Shown piece by piece: positions 53,135 to 64,000 of a DNA stretch of 64,000 bases (position 1 is the first letter of the stretch; each line of letters begins with the position of its first letter). Location of the stretch: assembly GCF_900100965.1 (NCBI RefSeq), contig NZ_FMUJ01000004.1:310001-374000 (forward strand), given 5' to 3'. The notes beneath the pieces are model-generated. The model was given only the letters and a program-made list of their open reading frames with translations, was not told where the DNA came from and ran no database searches. The translations under genes and the position numbers were made by a program. This DNA comes from Variovorax sp. EL159 (lineage in GTDB: Bacteria; Pseudomonadota; Gammaproteobacteria; Burkholderiales; Burkholderiaceae_C).

Positions 53135-53765
53135 TGAGCTTCCTTTCGAGGGCGCGGCTCCACCGCGAGAGCGGGTAGCAAAGAATGAAATAGAGAACCA
53201 CCGCACACCCGAAATACAGGAAGGGCTGGAAGGTCGAGTTGTTCAGCACCTTCGCGTTGTAGGACAGCTCGGCATAGCCGACCACCAGCGACGCGATCGA
53301 TGTGTTCTTGATGATCTGCACCAGGAAGCCCACGGTGGGCGGCGTCGCGATGCGCAGCGCCTGCGGCAGGATCACGCGGCGCATGCGCTCCCAGCGCGTG
53401 AGCGCCAGGCATTCGGCGGCTTCCCATTGCGCGCGCGGCACCGCCTGGATGCAGCCGCGCCAGATCTCGCCGAGGAAGGCGCTCGCATAGACCGTGATGG
53501 CCAGTGCCGCCGCGACGATCGCGGGCACCGAGCCGATGCCGGCGATGTTGGGGCCGAAGAAGCACACGCCCATCAGCACCAGCAATGGCGTGCCCTGGAT
53601 GACCTGGATGTAGCCCGCGGCCGCCATGCGCACCGCCTTCACTGGCGATACGCGGGCCAGCGCCACGGCAAGCCCGATCAGCCCGCCGCCGACGAAGGCG
53701 AGCGCCGAAAGCTGCACCGTGCCCCAGGCACCCAACAGGAGAAAGCCGAAGTGATCGGCCGGCAT
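53118..53765 (-). CDS. Polar amino-acid-type ABC permease (HisM/GlnP-like)
   Basis: A protein of 215 to 218 residues with four to five spans and a BPD_transp_1 domain; the EAA-type loop is EAAECLALTRWERMRRVILPQ. It begins MPADHFGFLLLGAWGTVQLS; starts at 53774 and 53765 are both ATG, and I give 53765. It overlaps the ATPase gene by 17 bases, which points to coupling. It pairs with the permease at 53788. Confidence 0.88.
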   Translation of the reverse strand: MPADHFGFLLLGAWGTVQLSALAFVGGGLIGLAVALARVSPVKAVRMAAAGYIQVIQGTPLLVLMGVCFFGPNIAGIGSVPAIVAAALAITVYASAFLGEIWRGCIQAVPRAQWEAAECLALTRWERMRRVILPQALRIATPPTVGFLVQIIKNTSIASLVVGYAELSYNAKVLNNSTFQPFLYFGCAVVLYFILCYPLSRWSRALERKLNAARG

Positions 53766-53787
53766 GAATGTCATGGCGCGGCTCCCT

Positions 53788-54471
53788 TCACAGCGGCGTG
53801 CCGAGCTTGCGCCGGCGCGGAAAGATCAGCATGCCCAGCAGCCAGAAGCCCAGGCGCATGGCGTACGACAGCGCGAGGTACACCACCCACAGCACGATGA
53901 AGATCTCGAAGTTGCGGAAGGTGTCCGACTGGATGCGGTTGGCCACGCCGAACAGCTCTTCCGCGCCGATCGACGACATGATGCTGGAGGCCAGCATCAG
54001 CAGCACGAACTGGCTGGCGAGCGCTGGGTACACGCGCTCCACGGCCGGGCGAAGGATCACGTGCCAGAACACCTGCAGCTTCGACAGGCCCAGGCATTGC
54101 GCGGCTTCGAGCTGGCCCTTGTGGATCGACTCGATGCCGGCGCGGATGATCTCGCAGCTGTATGCGCCGATGTTCACCACCAGCGCGAGCACCGCGCCCA
54201 CCAATATCGGCATGGTCACGCCCGCGCTCGACAGGCCGAAGATCAGGAAGTAGCTCTGGATGAGCAACGGCGTGTTGCGGATCGCCTCCACATAGGCGCC
54301 CGTCAGGCCGCGCAGCCAGCCGTGCCGGCTGTTGCGGCCCAGTGCGCAGACCGTGCCCAGCGCAAAGCCCAGCAGGGTGGCGATGAAAGACAACTGGATC
54401 GTCGTCCATGCGCCTTCCAGCAGCAGCGGCCACTGCGCAAGCACGGGGGCGAAATCGAACTGGTAGTTCAA
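53788..54471 (-). CDS. Polar amino-acid-type ABC permease, TTG start
   Basis: A 227-residue permease; the EAA-type loop is EAAQCLGLSKLQVFWHVILRP. The start is TTG at 54471 (the codon CAA on the plus strand), preceded by GGAG at a suitable distance on the minus strand. No upstream ATG fits the family length. With the other permease it forms the membrane part of the importer. Confidence 0.87.
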   Translation of the reverse strand: MNYQFDFAPVLAQWPLLLEGAWTTIQLSFIATLLGFALGTVCALGRNSRHGWLRGLTGAYVEAIRNTPLLIQSYFLIFGLSSAGVTMPILVGAVLALVVNIGAYSCEIIRAGIESIHKGQLEAAQCLGLSKLQVFWHVILRPAVERVYPALASQFVLLMLASSIMSSIGAEELFGVANRIQSDTFRNFEIFIVLWVVYLALSYAMRLGFWLLGMLIFPRRRKLGTPL

Positions 54472-54510
54472 GCAATCTCCTTCGGGGAATCGTTCGCAGG
54501 AGTGGCCGGC

Positions 54511-55782
54511 TCAGGCCGCGTGTGCCATGGGGCGCAGCGGCAGGCACGAAGGGCCCAGCGGCTCGAAGGCCTTGTAGGTCAGGATGAACTCGCGGTGGCC
54601 CAGCCCTTCGGACTTGCTGGCCGCGCCGTTGGCCACGTCGCGCACCGCATCGAAGATCTCCTGCCCCACCTCCTGCAGCGTGCCGCGCCCTTCGAGGATG
54701 CGGCCGGCGTCCACATCCATGTCCTCGGCAAGGTGGCGGTAGGTGTCGGGGTTGGCGCAGACCTTGATGACCGGCGAGACCGCCGAGCCCACCACCGAGC
54801 CGCGTCCGGTGGTGAACAGGATGAGGTGCGCGCCGCAGGCGATCAGCTCGACGATCTCGGCGTTGTCGCTGATGTTCGGAAAGCCGAAGCGCGGCTCGCC
54901 ATCGGGCACCACGTCGAGCAGGTACAGGCCGCCCTGCGGCGGCACGTCGCCCGGCTTCACGATGCCGTTGATCGGCGAGGCGCCGCTCTTGGCATAGGCG
55001 CCGAGCGATTTCTCCTCGATGGTCGAGAGGCCGCCGTCGGCATTGCCCGGCGCAAAGCTGCCGTGGCCCATGGTGCTGTAGTAGCGCGCGGCCTTGTTCA
55101 CGCATTCGACGATCGCCTCGCCGAGTTCGGGCGTGGCGGCGCGCCGCTTCATGTGGAACTCGCAGCCGATCAGCTCGCCGGTTTCTTCGAAGATGCAGCG
55201 CGCATCTTGTGCGATGAGCAGGTCGAAGGCGCGGCCTACGGCCGGGTTGGCGGTGATGCCGCTGGTGCCATCGGAGCCGCCGCAGATGGTGCCGACGATG
55301 AGTTCGTTCATGGCCATCGGCACGCGCTCTTGCTGCGCGAGTTCGGCCAGCGCCCATTCGACCCATTCGGTGCCTTCGCGGATCGTGCTGCGGGTGCCGC
55401 CCTTCTGCTGGATCGTCAGCGTGTGCACCGGCCGGCCCGAGGCCTCGATGGCCTGTTCGAGCTTGCGCTTGTTCATGCTCTCGCAACCCAGCGAGATCAA
55501 CAGCGCCGCGCCCACGTTGGGGTGCGTGGTGATCGCTTCCATCATGCGTTCGGCGTACGCATTGGGGTAGCAGCCGGGGAAGCCGACAAGGTGCACCTCG
55601 ACGTCGCCCTGCTGCTGGCGGAAGTTCAGCGTGATCTCGCGCGCCACGTGGTGCGCGCATTCGACCAGGTAGGCCACGACCACCACGTTGCGGATGCCCT
55701 TGCGGCCGTCGGCGCGCGGGTAGCCGTGGAGTTGGAGCTGGTTCGTTGAGCGCATGGCGGGTCTTGTCGTCGCTTCAGGCAT
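54511..55782 (-). CDS. UxaA-family large subunit (altronate dehydratase-like)
   Basis: A 423-residue protein of the UxaA/GarD C-terminal domain: YPRADGRKGIRNVVVVAYLVECA near the start, FPGCYPN, LGCESMNKRK, ICGGSDGTSGITANPAVGR and VVGSAVSPVIKVCANP. Classical dehydratases also carry an N-terminal SAF part; here this is a separate small gene (55775). ATG at 55782 overlaps its stop; ATG 55755 is an alternative. The split large and small form recalls (R)-sulfolactate sulfo-lyase SuyB/SuyA and the split uxaA of the Campylobacter fucose locus. Confidence 0.88.
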   Translation of the reverse strand: MPEATTRPAMRSTNQLQLHGYPRADGRKGIRNVVVVAYLVECAHHVAREITLNFRQQQGDVEVHLVGFPGCYPNAYAERMMEAITTHPNVGAALLISLGCESMNKRKLEQAIEASGRPVHTLTIQQKGGTRSTIREGTEWVEWALAELAQQERVPMAMNELIVGTICGGSDGTSGITANPAVGRAFDLLIAQDARCIFEETGELIGCEFHMKRRAATPELGEAIVECVNKAARYYSTMGHGSFAPGNADGGLSTIEEKSLGAYAKSGASPINGIVKPGDVPPQGGLYLLDVVPDGEPRFGFPNISDNAEIVELIACGAHLILFTTGRGSVVGSAVSPVIKVCANPDTYRHLAEDMDVDAGRILEGRGTLQEVGQEIFDAVRDVANGAASKSEGLGHREFILTYKAFEPLGPSCLPLRPMAHAA

Positions 55783-56101
55783 GGCCGACGAAGGTCTTGC
55801 CTTCGTCCAGCGTGTAGGTGGGGGTGTAGTCGCTGTCGAGGTTGTGCGTGTGGATGTGCTCGCCGGCCTCGACCGGCACGCGCAGGCTGCCGATGACGGC
55901 GCCGTACTTCAGCACCTTCTCGCCGGCGGCGATGGCGCGGCGCGCGAGCTTGTGGCCCAGGCCGATGTCGCGCGGCAGCGTGGCGCTGCCGCCTTCGAGC
56001 TGCACCACCGTGCCGGCGGCCAGGTGGGTGCAGGCGATCAGGCAGTTGTCTTCGGGCGACAGCAGCACGAGCCGGGCGTCGAGGGGTTGCGTGGCGCTCA
56101 C
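55775..56101 (-). CDS. SAF-domain small subunit (UxaA N-terminal-like)
   Basis: A 108-residue SAF-domain protein, the partner of the large UxaA-type gene next to it. It reads VLLSPEDNCLIACTHLAAGTVVQL, then GHKLARRAIAAGEKVLKYG and VEAGEHIHTHNLDSDY, the last being the SAF metal-binding end. In altronate and galactarate dehydratases this domain closes the active site. Both genes overlap by eight bases, so they form one split enzyme. Confidence 0.87.
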   Translation of the reverse strand: MSATQPLDARLVLLSPEDNCLIACTHLAAGTVVQLEGGSATLPRDIGLGHKLARRAIAAGEKVLKYGAVIGSLRVPVEAGEHIHTHNLDSDYTPTYTLDEGKTFVGHA

Positions 56102-56112
56102 CGTTCGATGCC

Positions 56113-56772
56113 TCAGAACTTGCGGTACTTCAGGTAGGCCTCTTGCGGGTCGGTGCCCGCGAGGATGGCGGTGCGCACGAGGTTCTCGCGGCCCATCATG
56201 TGTTCGGCCTCGGTGATGAGCGCGTCGGCCTGCGCGAGCGGGATGCAGATCACGCCGTCGGTGTCGGCCAGCAGCAGGTCGCCGGGGTTCACCGTGACGT
56301 CGCCGATGCGCACCGGCACGTCCATCGCGTCGGGCAGCCAGTAGCCGACCACGTCGCGCGGCGTGAAGTAGCGGTGCCAGACCTGGAAGCCCTGCGCGAT
56401 GATGAATTCGGCATCGCGCACGCCGCCGTCGGCGATCACGCCCAGCACGCCCTTGCGTCCGAGCGTCTCGGCCGAGAGTTCGCCCATGTGCGAGACCGTC
56501 GAGTCGTTGGGCTGGATCACCGCGATGTGGCCCGGCTTGGCGCGCGACAAAAAGCCGGTCCAGGCCATCAGCGTTTCGTGCGGGTCGGCGGTGGGGTCGA
56601 CGCGACCGCTCACCGTGAAGGCCGGGCCGCAGATCTTCTTGCCGGCGATCAGCGGGCGCAGCGTGGGCGGCAGCGTGAAGTCGCGCAGGCCCGCGGCGCG
56701 CATGACGTCGTGAAGGATGCCGGTGTAGCAGGCCTGCAACCGGGGCAGCAGCAAGTCAGTCGCGGTGGTCAT
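56113..56772 (-). CDS. RraA-like aldolase/decarboxylase family protein
   Basis: A 219-residue protein of the RraA fold, which includes 4-hydroxy-4-methyl-2-oxoglutarate/CHA aldolases and oxaloacetate decarboxylases. The core GVLGVIADGGVRDAEFI (about 108-124) has the GG.RD motif with Asp/Arg for divalent metal and pyruvate binding, and DLLLADTDGVICIP (about 165-178) is characteristic. In this operon a retro-aldol step giving pyruvate is the most likely job. It is the first gene of the leftward operon and divergent from the SDR gene. Confidence 0.85.
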   Translation of the reverse strand: MTTATDLLLPRLQACYTGILHDVMRAAGLRDFTLPPTLRPLIAGKKICGPAFTVSGRVDPTADPHETLMAWTGFLSRAKPGHIAVIQPNDSTVSHMGELSAETLGRKGVLGVIADGGVRDAEFIIAQGFQVWHRYFTPRDVVGYWLPDAMDVPVRIGDVTVNPGDLLLADTDGVICIPLAQADALITEAEHMMGRENLVRTAILAGTDPQEAYLKYRKF

Positions 56773-56921
56773 GTTTTTGTTTTCTTAGATAAAACTTGAT
56801 TTCAGCATTTAGGCTAACAGGGCAGGCCGGTTTTGACGCTGGGGTTTGCGCCTGTTTACGGGTAAATACCGATGAAAAAGGCGTGGTCTGGCATCTTTCA
56901 GGCGCTCCAAATCCGGAGGCC

Positions 56922-57768
<847 letters not shown>

Positions 57769-57835
57769 GGCATTGATGCATGGCGGGCCGGCGTCGTCCG
57801 AAGCCGGTTTGCCGTGCGTGTACGCTTGACGCGCC

Positions 57836-58693
57836 ATGAATCCAAAGATGCCGAGCAGCCTCACAGAGCCATCGATCGAAGCCCCGTCTTCCGAGCCGGA
57901 AGACGGGTTGGACGCCGGGCCGCGCTACTCGGCGCCGGCCCTTGAAAAGGGGCTGGACATCCTGGAGGTGCTGGCCGACAGCGTCACCGGCTGCACGCTC
58001 AACGAGCTGGCGCAGAAGGTCGGCCGCAAGGTCAGCGAGATCTTCCGCATGGCGGTGACGCTGCAGCGGCGCGGCTATGTGCAGGTCGACGAGAACGACC
58101 GCTACACGCTCACGCTGCGGATGTTCGAGCTGGCGCACCGCCAGCAGCCGCTCAAGAGCCTGGTGAGCGCGGCGCTGCCGCTGCTGCGCGAGCTGGCGAA
58201 TCGCTCGCGCCAGTCGTGCCACCTGGCGATGTACCAGGGCGGGCGGGTGGTGGTGATTGCGCAGGTCGAGAGCCCGGAGCGCTGGTCGTTCGGGCTCAAG
58301 GTGGGCGTGATGATGGGGCTGACCGACACCTCGTCCGGCCACGTGCTGCTGGCCTTTCGCGACGAGATCGACCGCGCCCGCATGCTGGGCACGCACATCC
58401 GCGTCGAGGGCGAGCAGGACATGGACCCGGGCGAGCTTTTCGCGATCCTCAAGGACGTGCGTGAGCGTGGCCACGCGGCGATGCCGAGCCGGCAGATCCG
58501 GGGCATCACCAACATCGCCTTTCCGGTGATGGGGGTGGCCAACCACGTGCTCGCGGCGATCAACGTGCCGCACCTGGAGCGCATCGACCAGAAGGCCGGC
58601 CCCGACGTGGCGCAGGTGCGGGAGATTGCCGGCAGCATCGCGGCGCGCCTGTCGGCGCTGATGGGCGCCAGCGGCTACAACGACAACGAGTAG
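57836..58693 (+). CDS. IclR-family transcriptional regulator
   Basis: A 285-residue regulator. After a disordered, acidic lead (about 1-35) come the winged helix (LEKGLDILEVLADSVTGCTLNELAQ, then KVSEIFRMAVTLQRRGYV) and the effector domain from about 105, with a GLTDTSSGHVLLAF segment. It is next to the SDR gene and near an IclR-like dyad at 56936-56951, so it likely controls both the SDR gene and the eight-gene operon in response to a sugar acid. Confidence 0.88.
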   Translation: MNPKMPSSLTEPSIEAPSSEPEDGLDAGPRYSAPALEKGLDILEVLADSVTGCTLNELAQKVGRKVSEIFRMAVTLQRRGYVQVDENDRYTLTLRMFELAHRQQPLKSLVSAALPLLRELANRSRQSCHLAMYQGGRVVVIAQVESPERWSFGLKVGVMMGLTDTSSGHVLLAFRDEIDRARMLGTHIRVEGEQDMDPGELFAILKDVRERGHAAMPSRQIRGITNIAFPVMGVANHVLAAINVPHLERIDQKAGPDVAQVREIAGSIAARLSALMGASGYNDNE

Positions 58694-58720
58694 CGCGGCT
58701 GGCGCGACGGCGAGGGCGTG

Positions 58721-59158
58721 TCAGCCCGCGTCGGGAATGTCGTCGGCCGTGGGGTGTTCGTTCTTGTACGCCGCGATGTCGCGCACGTTCTTCTGCACCG
58801 CCACCGCGCCGAACAGGCTCAGCAGGAAGGCCATGCCGTAGAAGCCCTTTTCGCTGTTGGCCAGCGTGGCGTTGAACAGGCCGATGGCGAGCAGCGCCAC
58901 CGAGAGCAGCAGGGAGATCCAGCACAGGCCGTAGTAGATGGCGGTGACCGAGGTGCCCTCGAGCTTGTCGCGCACGGTCTTTTGCAGCGACACGGCGGCG
59001 AAGAGGCCATACATCAGGACGGTGAAGTAGTAGCCCTTTTCGTTGAGCTGCATGGTGGCGTTCCACAGCCCGATCAGATAGACGATGGCGCCGACGAGAA
59101 GTGCGGCCCAGGATGCGGCGACGAACGCTCCGGTCGGTTTCTGGAATTTGACGGCCAT
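58721..59158 (-). CDS. YiaA/YiaB-family inner-membrane protein
   Basis: A 145-residue membrane protein made of two repeats of a two-helix YiaAB unit. Helices are near residues 12-30, 42-60, 74-95 and 105-120. Repeated text is [24 protein letters not shown] and [24 protein letters not shown], showing a tandem duplication. Function unknown; in E. coli it is linked to the yiaA-yiaB locus. The terminal part is acidic and soluble. It is convergent with the IclR gene. Confidence 0.85.
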   Translation of the reverse strand: MAVKFQKPTGAFVAASWAALLVGAIVYLIGLWNATMQLNEKGYYFTVLMYGLFAAVSLQKTVRDKLEGTSVTAIYYGLCWISLLLSVALLAIGLFNATLANSEKGFYGMAFLLSLFGAVAVQKNVRDIAAYKNEHPTADDIPDAG

Positions 59159-59271
59159 GAAGTCCTCCTCGTGTTGGTAGGAGCGCGATTATGGTGTGGG
59201 CGCCGATGGCATGATCATTCGCGACCGGCCTCGCACGGGGCGGCCTCAAAAAAAACCGGAGGAGCTTTTCA

Positions 59272-60003
59272 ATGTCATCTGAACCCGTCAGCGAGCCGTC
59301 CCTCGTTCGCACAGGCGCCAAGGCCGGCCTTGCCTTTGCAGGCTCGGTCATCAAGGGCGGCTTGCTCGGGCTTGTCCTGGGCGGCGGCGCTTTCATCTTT
59401 TATGTGAGCCAGCTGCAGGGGCCGGGCAATACGGCGGCGCGTGCCGGCGGGGTCGGCGCCATCCTGGCGTTGCTCACCTCGCCGTCGCTGCTGGTGGCCG
59501 TTCTGCTGCTCTTGTTCGTGGGCGTTTACGTGGCATTGGGCGTGGCCCACGGCCGCGCACGCGCCATGCAGCATCTGGTGGCGGCGCGGGGCGAAGCCGT
59601 GGCCCAGAAGCTGGGCGGTGCGATCGCGGGCCGCATCGAGGCCATGCCGCGCACCCACGGCACGCTGCAGCGCGCGGCCGATTGGCTGTCGGTCGACGCA
59701 TTGAGCAAGCAGCTCGCGCCGGTGCTGGGCGAAGGCAAGGCGGTGCGGTCGGTGGTCGCTTTCGTGCTGAACCGGCTGCCGATGAGCGAGATGCTCGCCG
59801 AGTGGCAGGAAAGCCGCGCCGCGCACGGCGAGCCGGTGGCGGGCGAAGGCGCTGTCGCGCAAGACCCGGCGCTGCGTGCGCTGCTCGCGCGCCGCATCAA
59901 CGAGACGCTGCAGGATCTGGCGGCGCCATCGCGCAAGCCGCTTTACATCGCGCTGGGCGCGCACGCGGCCCTGCTGGGCGTGGGCCTGTGGCTGGTGAAC
60001 TGA
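59272..60003 (+). CDS. Hypothetical membrane protein
   Basis: A 243-residue protein with about three membrane helices: one near 22-46 (VIKGGLLGLVLGGGAFIFYVS), one near 58-85 (VGAILALLTSPSLLVAVLLLLFVGVYVALGVA) and one at the C-terminus (LGAHAALLGVGLWLVN). Between them is a long soluble helical region. I do not recognise a family. GGAGGA precedes the ATG. It is probably monocistronic, between divergent YiaA and convergent argC. Confidence 0.65.
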   Translation: MSSEPVSEPSLVRTGAKAGLAFAGSVIKGGLLGLVLGGGAFIFYVSQLQGPGNTAARAGGVGAILALLTSPSLLVAVLLLLFVGVYVALGVAHGRARAMQHLVAARGEAVAQKLGGAIAGRIEAMPRTHGTLQRAADWLSVDALSKQLAPVLGEGKAVRSVVAFVLNRLPMSEMLAEWQESRAAHGEPVAGEGAVAQDPALRALLARRINETLQDLAAPSRKPLYIALGAHAALLGVGLWLVN

Positions 60004-60039
60004 CCCGCGGGTGCTGAAGCCGGAAGGCCTGGCGGCGCC

Positions 60040-60963
60040 TCAGAGCGCCAGCATCAACTTCAGGTTTTGCACCGCGGCGCCGCTTGCGCCCTTGCCGAGG
60101 TTGTCCAGGCGCGCGATCACCACGGCATGGTGGTGGTCTTCATTCGGGAACACGCGAATCTCGAGCTGGTTGGTGTCGTTGAGCGCCAGCGCATCGAGCT
60201 TGCCGTCTTCGGTGGGCGGCAGCACCTTCACGAACTGTTCGGGCGTGTTGCTCTTGGCGTAGTGCGCGGCCAGCGCGTCCTGCAGGTCGCCGGCCTTCGG
60301 CTTGCCGGGCAGCAGGTCGAGGTGCAGCGGCAGCTGGACCAGCATGCCCTGCTTGAAATTGCCCACCGACGGAATGAAGACCGGCCGGCGGGTCAGGCCG
60401 GTGTACTTCATGATTTCGGGGATGTGCTTGTGCTTGAGGCCCAGCGCGTAGGTCTCGAAAAGCGGCGCGTCGTTCTTTTCGTAGGCCTCGATCATGGTCC
60501 GGCCGCCGCCCGAATAGCCGCTCACCGAGGGCAGCGAGATCGGGAAGTCGGCGGGCAGCAGGCCTGCGTCGACCAGCGGGCGCACCATGGCGATGGCGCC
60601 GGTGGCGTAGCAGCCGGGGTTGCCGACGCGGTCGGCCTGGGCCACGGCCTGCCAGTGGCCGGCCACCAACTCGGGGAAGCCGAACACCCAGCCGGGGGCG
60701 ATGCGGTGCGCCGTGGAGGCGTCGATGATCTTGGGCTTCTTGCCGGGCAGCTGGTCGATCAGCGCGACCGACTCGCGGGCCGCGTCGTCGTGCAGGCACA
60801 GCACCACGAGATCGACGCCGGCCATCAGGTCGCGCTTGGCGTTCACGTCTTTTCGCAGCTCGGGCGCGATGCTCACGAGTTCGATCTGCGGCATCGTCTG
60901 GAGCCGTTCGCGAATCTGCAGGCCGGTGGTGCCGGCCTCGCCGTCGATGAAAACCTTGGCCAT
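60040..60963 (-). CDS. argC: N-acetyl-gamma-glutamyl-phosphate reductase
   Basis: A 307-residue ArgC of the short type (type 2). The NADP-binding loop [14 protein letters not shown] is at 4-17, and the catalytic Cys118 is in NPGCYATGA. It reduces N-acetylglutamyl phosphate to the semialdehyde in arginine synthesis. The type 2 form is shorter than the E. coli enzyme. It is divergent from sucC with 206 bases between starts, including a dyad TGGTGC-GGC-GCACCA at 61028-61042. Confidence 0.94.
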   Translation of the reverse strand: MAKVFIDGEAGTTGLQIRERLQTMPQIELVSIAPELRKDVNAKRDLMAGVDLVVLCLHDDAARESVALIDQLPGKKPKIIDASTAHRIAPGWVFGFPELVAGHWQAVAQADRVGNPGCYATGAIAMVRPLVDAGLLPADFPISLPSVSGYSGGGRTMIEAYEKNDAPLFETYALGLKHKHIPEIMKYTGLTRRPVFIPSVGNFKQGMLVQLPLHLDLLPGKPKAGDLQDALAAHYAKSNTPEQFVKVLPPTEDGKLDALALNDTNQLEIRVFPNEDHHHAVVIARLDNLGKGASGAAVQNLKLMLAL

Positions 60964-61027
60964 GATGGAGTGTGCCCCGGGGTAGCTAGAAGAAAGTACG
61001 TATTGCCCGCAACCCTACGTACAGTAT

Positions 61028-61042
61028 TGGTGCGGCGCACCA
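61028..61042. promoter_or_regulatory. Dyad in the argC-sucC intergenic region
   Basis: TGGTGC-GGC-GCACCA is a perfect inverted repeat 65 bases upstream of argC and 128 bases before sucC. It could be an operator for either gene. Only the symmetry supports it. Confidence 0.35.
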
Positions 61043-61169
61043 TGATACAGTCCGCGGTTGTTCGCCGCCCCCAGCCGTCAGGCTGCCGTCGCCCGCGAAC
61101 AACAGAGCACAAACACTCTCACCCCCAAATCTCCCGTTCTCAACCTCCTCCTTCCGAGAGACATCCCTC

Positions 61170-62336
<1,167 letters not shown>

Positions 62337-62346
62337 GGAACAAGTC

Positions 62347-63240
62347 ATGTCGATCTACATCAACAAAGACACCAAAGTCATCACGCAAGGCATCACCGGC
62401 AAGACCGGTCAGTTCCACACCGAGAAGTGCCAGGAATACGCGAACGGCAAGAACGCCTTCGTGGCCGGCGTGAACCCGAAGAAGGCCGGCGAGTCGATCT
62501 TCAACATCCCGATCTTCGGCTCGGTCAAGGAAGCCGCTTCGCAAACCGGCGCCACCGTGTCGGTGATCTACGTGCCGCCGGCAGGCGCCGCGGCCGCCAT
62601 CTGGGAAGCTGTCGAAGCCGACCTGGACCTGGCGATCTGCATCACCGAGGGCATCCCGGTTCGCGACATGCTCGAAGTGCGCAACAAGATGAAGGCCAAG
62701 GAAGCGGCCGGCGGCAAGAAGACCCTGCTGCTGGGCCCGAACTGCCCCGGCCTGATCACGCCCGACGAAATCAAGATCGGCATCATGCCCGGCCACATCC
62801 ACCGCAAGGGCCGCATCGGCGTGGTCTCGCGCTCGGGCACGCTGACGTACGAAGCCGTGGCTCAACTGACGGAAATCGGCCTGGGCCAATCGTCGGCAGT
62901 CGGTATCGGCGGCGACCCGATCAACGGCCTGAAGCACATCGACGTGATGAAGGCCTTCAATGACGATCCCGAAACCGACGCCGTGATCATGATCGGCGAA
63001 ATCGGCGGCCCCGACGAGGCTGATGCAGCCCGCTGGTGCAAGGACAACATGAAGAAGCCGGTCGTCGGTTTCATCGCCGGTGTCACCGCCCCTCCCGGCA
63101 AGCGCATGGGCCACGCCGGCGCGCTGATCTCGGGCGGTGCCGACACCGCCGAAGCCAAGCTCGCCATCATGGAAGAGTGCGGCTTCACCGTGACGCGCAA
63201 CTTCTCGGAACTGGCCAAGCTGCTCAAGGCCAAGCTGTAA
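62347..63240 (+). CDS. sucD: Succinyl-CoA ligase, alpha subunit
   Basis: A 297-residue CoA-binding subunit. [16 protein letters not shown] (11-26) starts the CoA domain, [11 protein letters not shown] lies near 129-139, and the phosphohistidine is His256 in [10 protein letters not shown]. It forms the catalytic pair with SucC. The rho-independent terminator at 63298-63333 follows 58 bases after the stop. Confidence 0.97.
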   Translation: MSIYINKDTKVITQGITGKTGQFHTEKCQEYANGKNAFVAGVNPKKAGESIFNIPIFGSVKEAASQTGATVSVIYVPPAGAAAAIWEAVEADLDLAICITEGIPVRDMLEVRNKMKAKEAAGGKKTLLLGPNCPGLITPDEIKIGIMPGHIHRKGRIGVVSRSGTLTYEAVAQLTEIGLGQSSAVGIGGDPINGLKHIDVMKAFNDDPETDAVIMIGEIGGPDEADAARWCKDNMKKPVVGFIAGVTAPPGKRMGHAGALISGGADTAEAKLAIMEECGFTVTRNFSELAKLLKAKL

Positions 63241-63297
63241 GAGACGGCTCCACGACACCGGCCGCAGAGCCGGGTCATGAGAGGACCACGCAGAAAT

Positions 63298-63333
63298 AAA
63301 AAAGCGCCCGCACTGGATTGCGGGCGCTTTTTT
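63298..63333 (+). terminator. Rho-independent terminator of sucCD
   Basis: A perfect 15-base stem (63298-63312 with 63319-63333) around a six-base loop, AAAAAAGCGCCCGCA against its complement, ending with six T. It lies 58 bases after sucD. The symmetry would also allow weak action on the other strand, but no gene faces it. Confidence 0.92.
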
Positions 63334-63359
63334 CAATAAAACACAGTGGGATCAGAGAC

Positions 63360-64000
63360 ATGGAACTCCTTCAAAGCACAGACTTCTGGATCGGTCTTCT
63401 CAAGATCGTCTGGATCAACATCATCCTGTCGGGCGACAACGCCGTGGTCATTGCCATGGCCGCGCGCTCGCTGCCACCCGCGCAACAGAAAAAAGCCGTG
63501 CTCTTCGGCTCGGGCGCGGCCGTGGTGCTGCGCATCGTGCTCACGGTGGTGGCGGCCAAGCTGCTGGCGCTGCCTTACCTGCAGATCATCGGCGGCCTGT
63601 TGCTGCTGTGGATCGGCCTGCAGCTGCTGAGCGAGGACGATGATGGCGAAGGAGAAAGCAAGGAATACGGCAGCATGATGGCGGCCGTGCGCACCATCTT
63701 GCTGGCCGACCTCGTGATGAGCCTGGACAACGTGATCGCCGTCGCGGCCGCCGCGCAGGGCAGCATGGTGCTGCTGGTGCTGGGCCTGGCGATCAGCATT
63801 CCGCTGGTGATCTTCGGCAGCACGCTCATGATCAAGCTCATGGAACGCTTCCCGATCATCGTCATGCTGGGCGCCGCGCTGATCGGCTGGGTCGGCGGCG
63901 AGACCATCGTGAGCGACGTGGCGCTGCGCGACACGCTGGCGGCCAACCCCTGGTTGCACTACGCGGCGGCTGCCGCGGGTGCGGTGTTCGTCGTGGCCGC
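63360..64000 (+). CDS. TerC/YjbE-family membrane protein, 3' end outside window
   Basis: The first 213 residues of an integral membrane protein. The start is the ATG spanning 63360-63362. Motifs are WINIILSGDNAVVIAMAARSLPP (about 19-41) and ADLVMSLDNVIAVAAAA (about 119-135), two matched repeats with acidic metal-like residues as in TerC/YjbE proteins. This family is involved in metal ion transport or tellurite response; E. coli and Bacillus relatives export Mn2+. Two copies of the GDNAV/LDNVI pattern fit a two-repeat fold. The C-terminal part is cut off. Confidence 0.9.
   Translation, partial: MELLQSTDFWIGLLKIVWINIILSGDNAVVIAMAARSLPPAQQKKAVLFGSGAAVVLRIVLTVVAAKLLALPYLQIIGGLLLLWIGLQLLSEDDDGEGESKEYGSMMAAVRTILLADLVMSLDNVIAVAAAAQGSMVLLVLGLAISIPLVIFGSTLMIKLMERFPIIVMLGAALIGWVGGETIVSDVALRDTLAANPWLHYAAAAAGAVFVVA

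Noticed and set aside
53764-55749. 661-residue plus-strand frame across permease and UxaA genes
   Set aside because: Antisense of two clearly recognised genes with coupled starts on the other strand.

Overview
The window is GC-rich, tightly packed chromosomal DNA from a beta-proteobacterium. It most resembles the Comamonadaceae, probably Variovorax or a close relative. This placement rests on gene style, not a database search: four LysR regulators, three orphan Bug-type solute receptors beside regulators or hydrolases, a second-type IF-1 beginning MPKEELIEM, a topoisomerase III with a SWIB tail beside a SET-domain gene, and the recA-recX, birA and sucC-sucD-TerC neighbourhoods. I see no rRNA, tRNA, CRISPR array, prophage or insertion sequence.

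Layout. 1-5357: end of a CHAD protein, slyD, and a LysR-controlled DoxX / FMN reductase / pirin set with a second LysR gene. 5468-9396: an SDR with an altered active site, an M20 hydrolase, a Bug receptor and a glycine-zipper envelope protein. 9564-15965: a hydroxyproline catabolic operon (lhpC, an amino-acid receptor, lhpA, lhpB, lhpF, lhpE, a GntR regulator). 15973-25563: tautomerase, desaturase, DMT exporter with LysR, small hypotheticals, MATE pump, dbpA, infA, and an MFS exporter. 25649-31112: a MocR-like regulator, an Lrp regulator, a dialkylglycine-decarboxylase-like enzyme, a TIM-barrel isomerase and a class C26 amidohydrolase. 31153-35891: an acyl-CoA operon (ligase, AidB-like dehydrogenase, thioesterase) with TetR. 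35905-40098: a small lipoprotein, formylglutamate hydrolase, and two Bug receptors around a LysR gene.

40105-44995: topB with a C-terminal SWIB domain, divergent from a SET-domain protein, with a 35-base strictly alternating pyrimidine-purine tract between them, then birA and a small membrane protein. 45083-47870: a TctDE-type two-component system and a MarR gene. 48016-50062: recA with a LexA-like box, recX, and an SRPBCC protein. 50148-50364 holds a very large imperfect inverted repeat. 50432-58693: a ten-gene regulon made of an eight-gene leftward operon (RraA-like, split UxaA, polar amino-acid-type ABC importer, enolase-superfamily enzyme) and a divergent SDR plus IclR. It looks like a sugar-acid pathway whose substrate I cannot name. 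58721-64000: YiaA-type and other membrane proteins, argC, sucCD with a strong terminator, and a TerC-family gene cut by the window end.

The most interesting items are the chromatin-like topB-SWIB/SET pair with its Z-DNA-prone spacer, the unassigned catabolic regulon with its IclR-type operator, the hydroxyproline operon with a non-standard regulator, and the long inverted repeat. Starts were moved inward from the longest frames where a better start codon, ribosome site or family alignment supported it.
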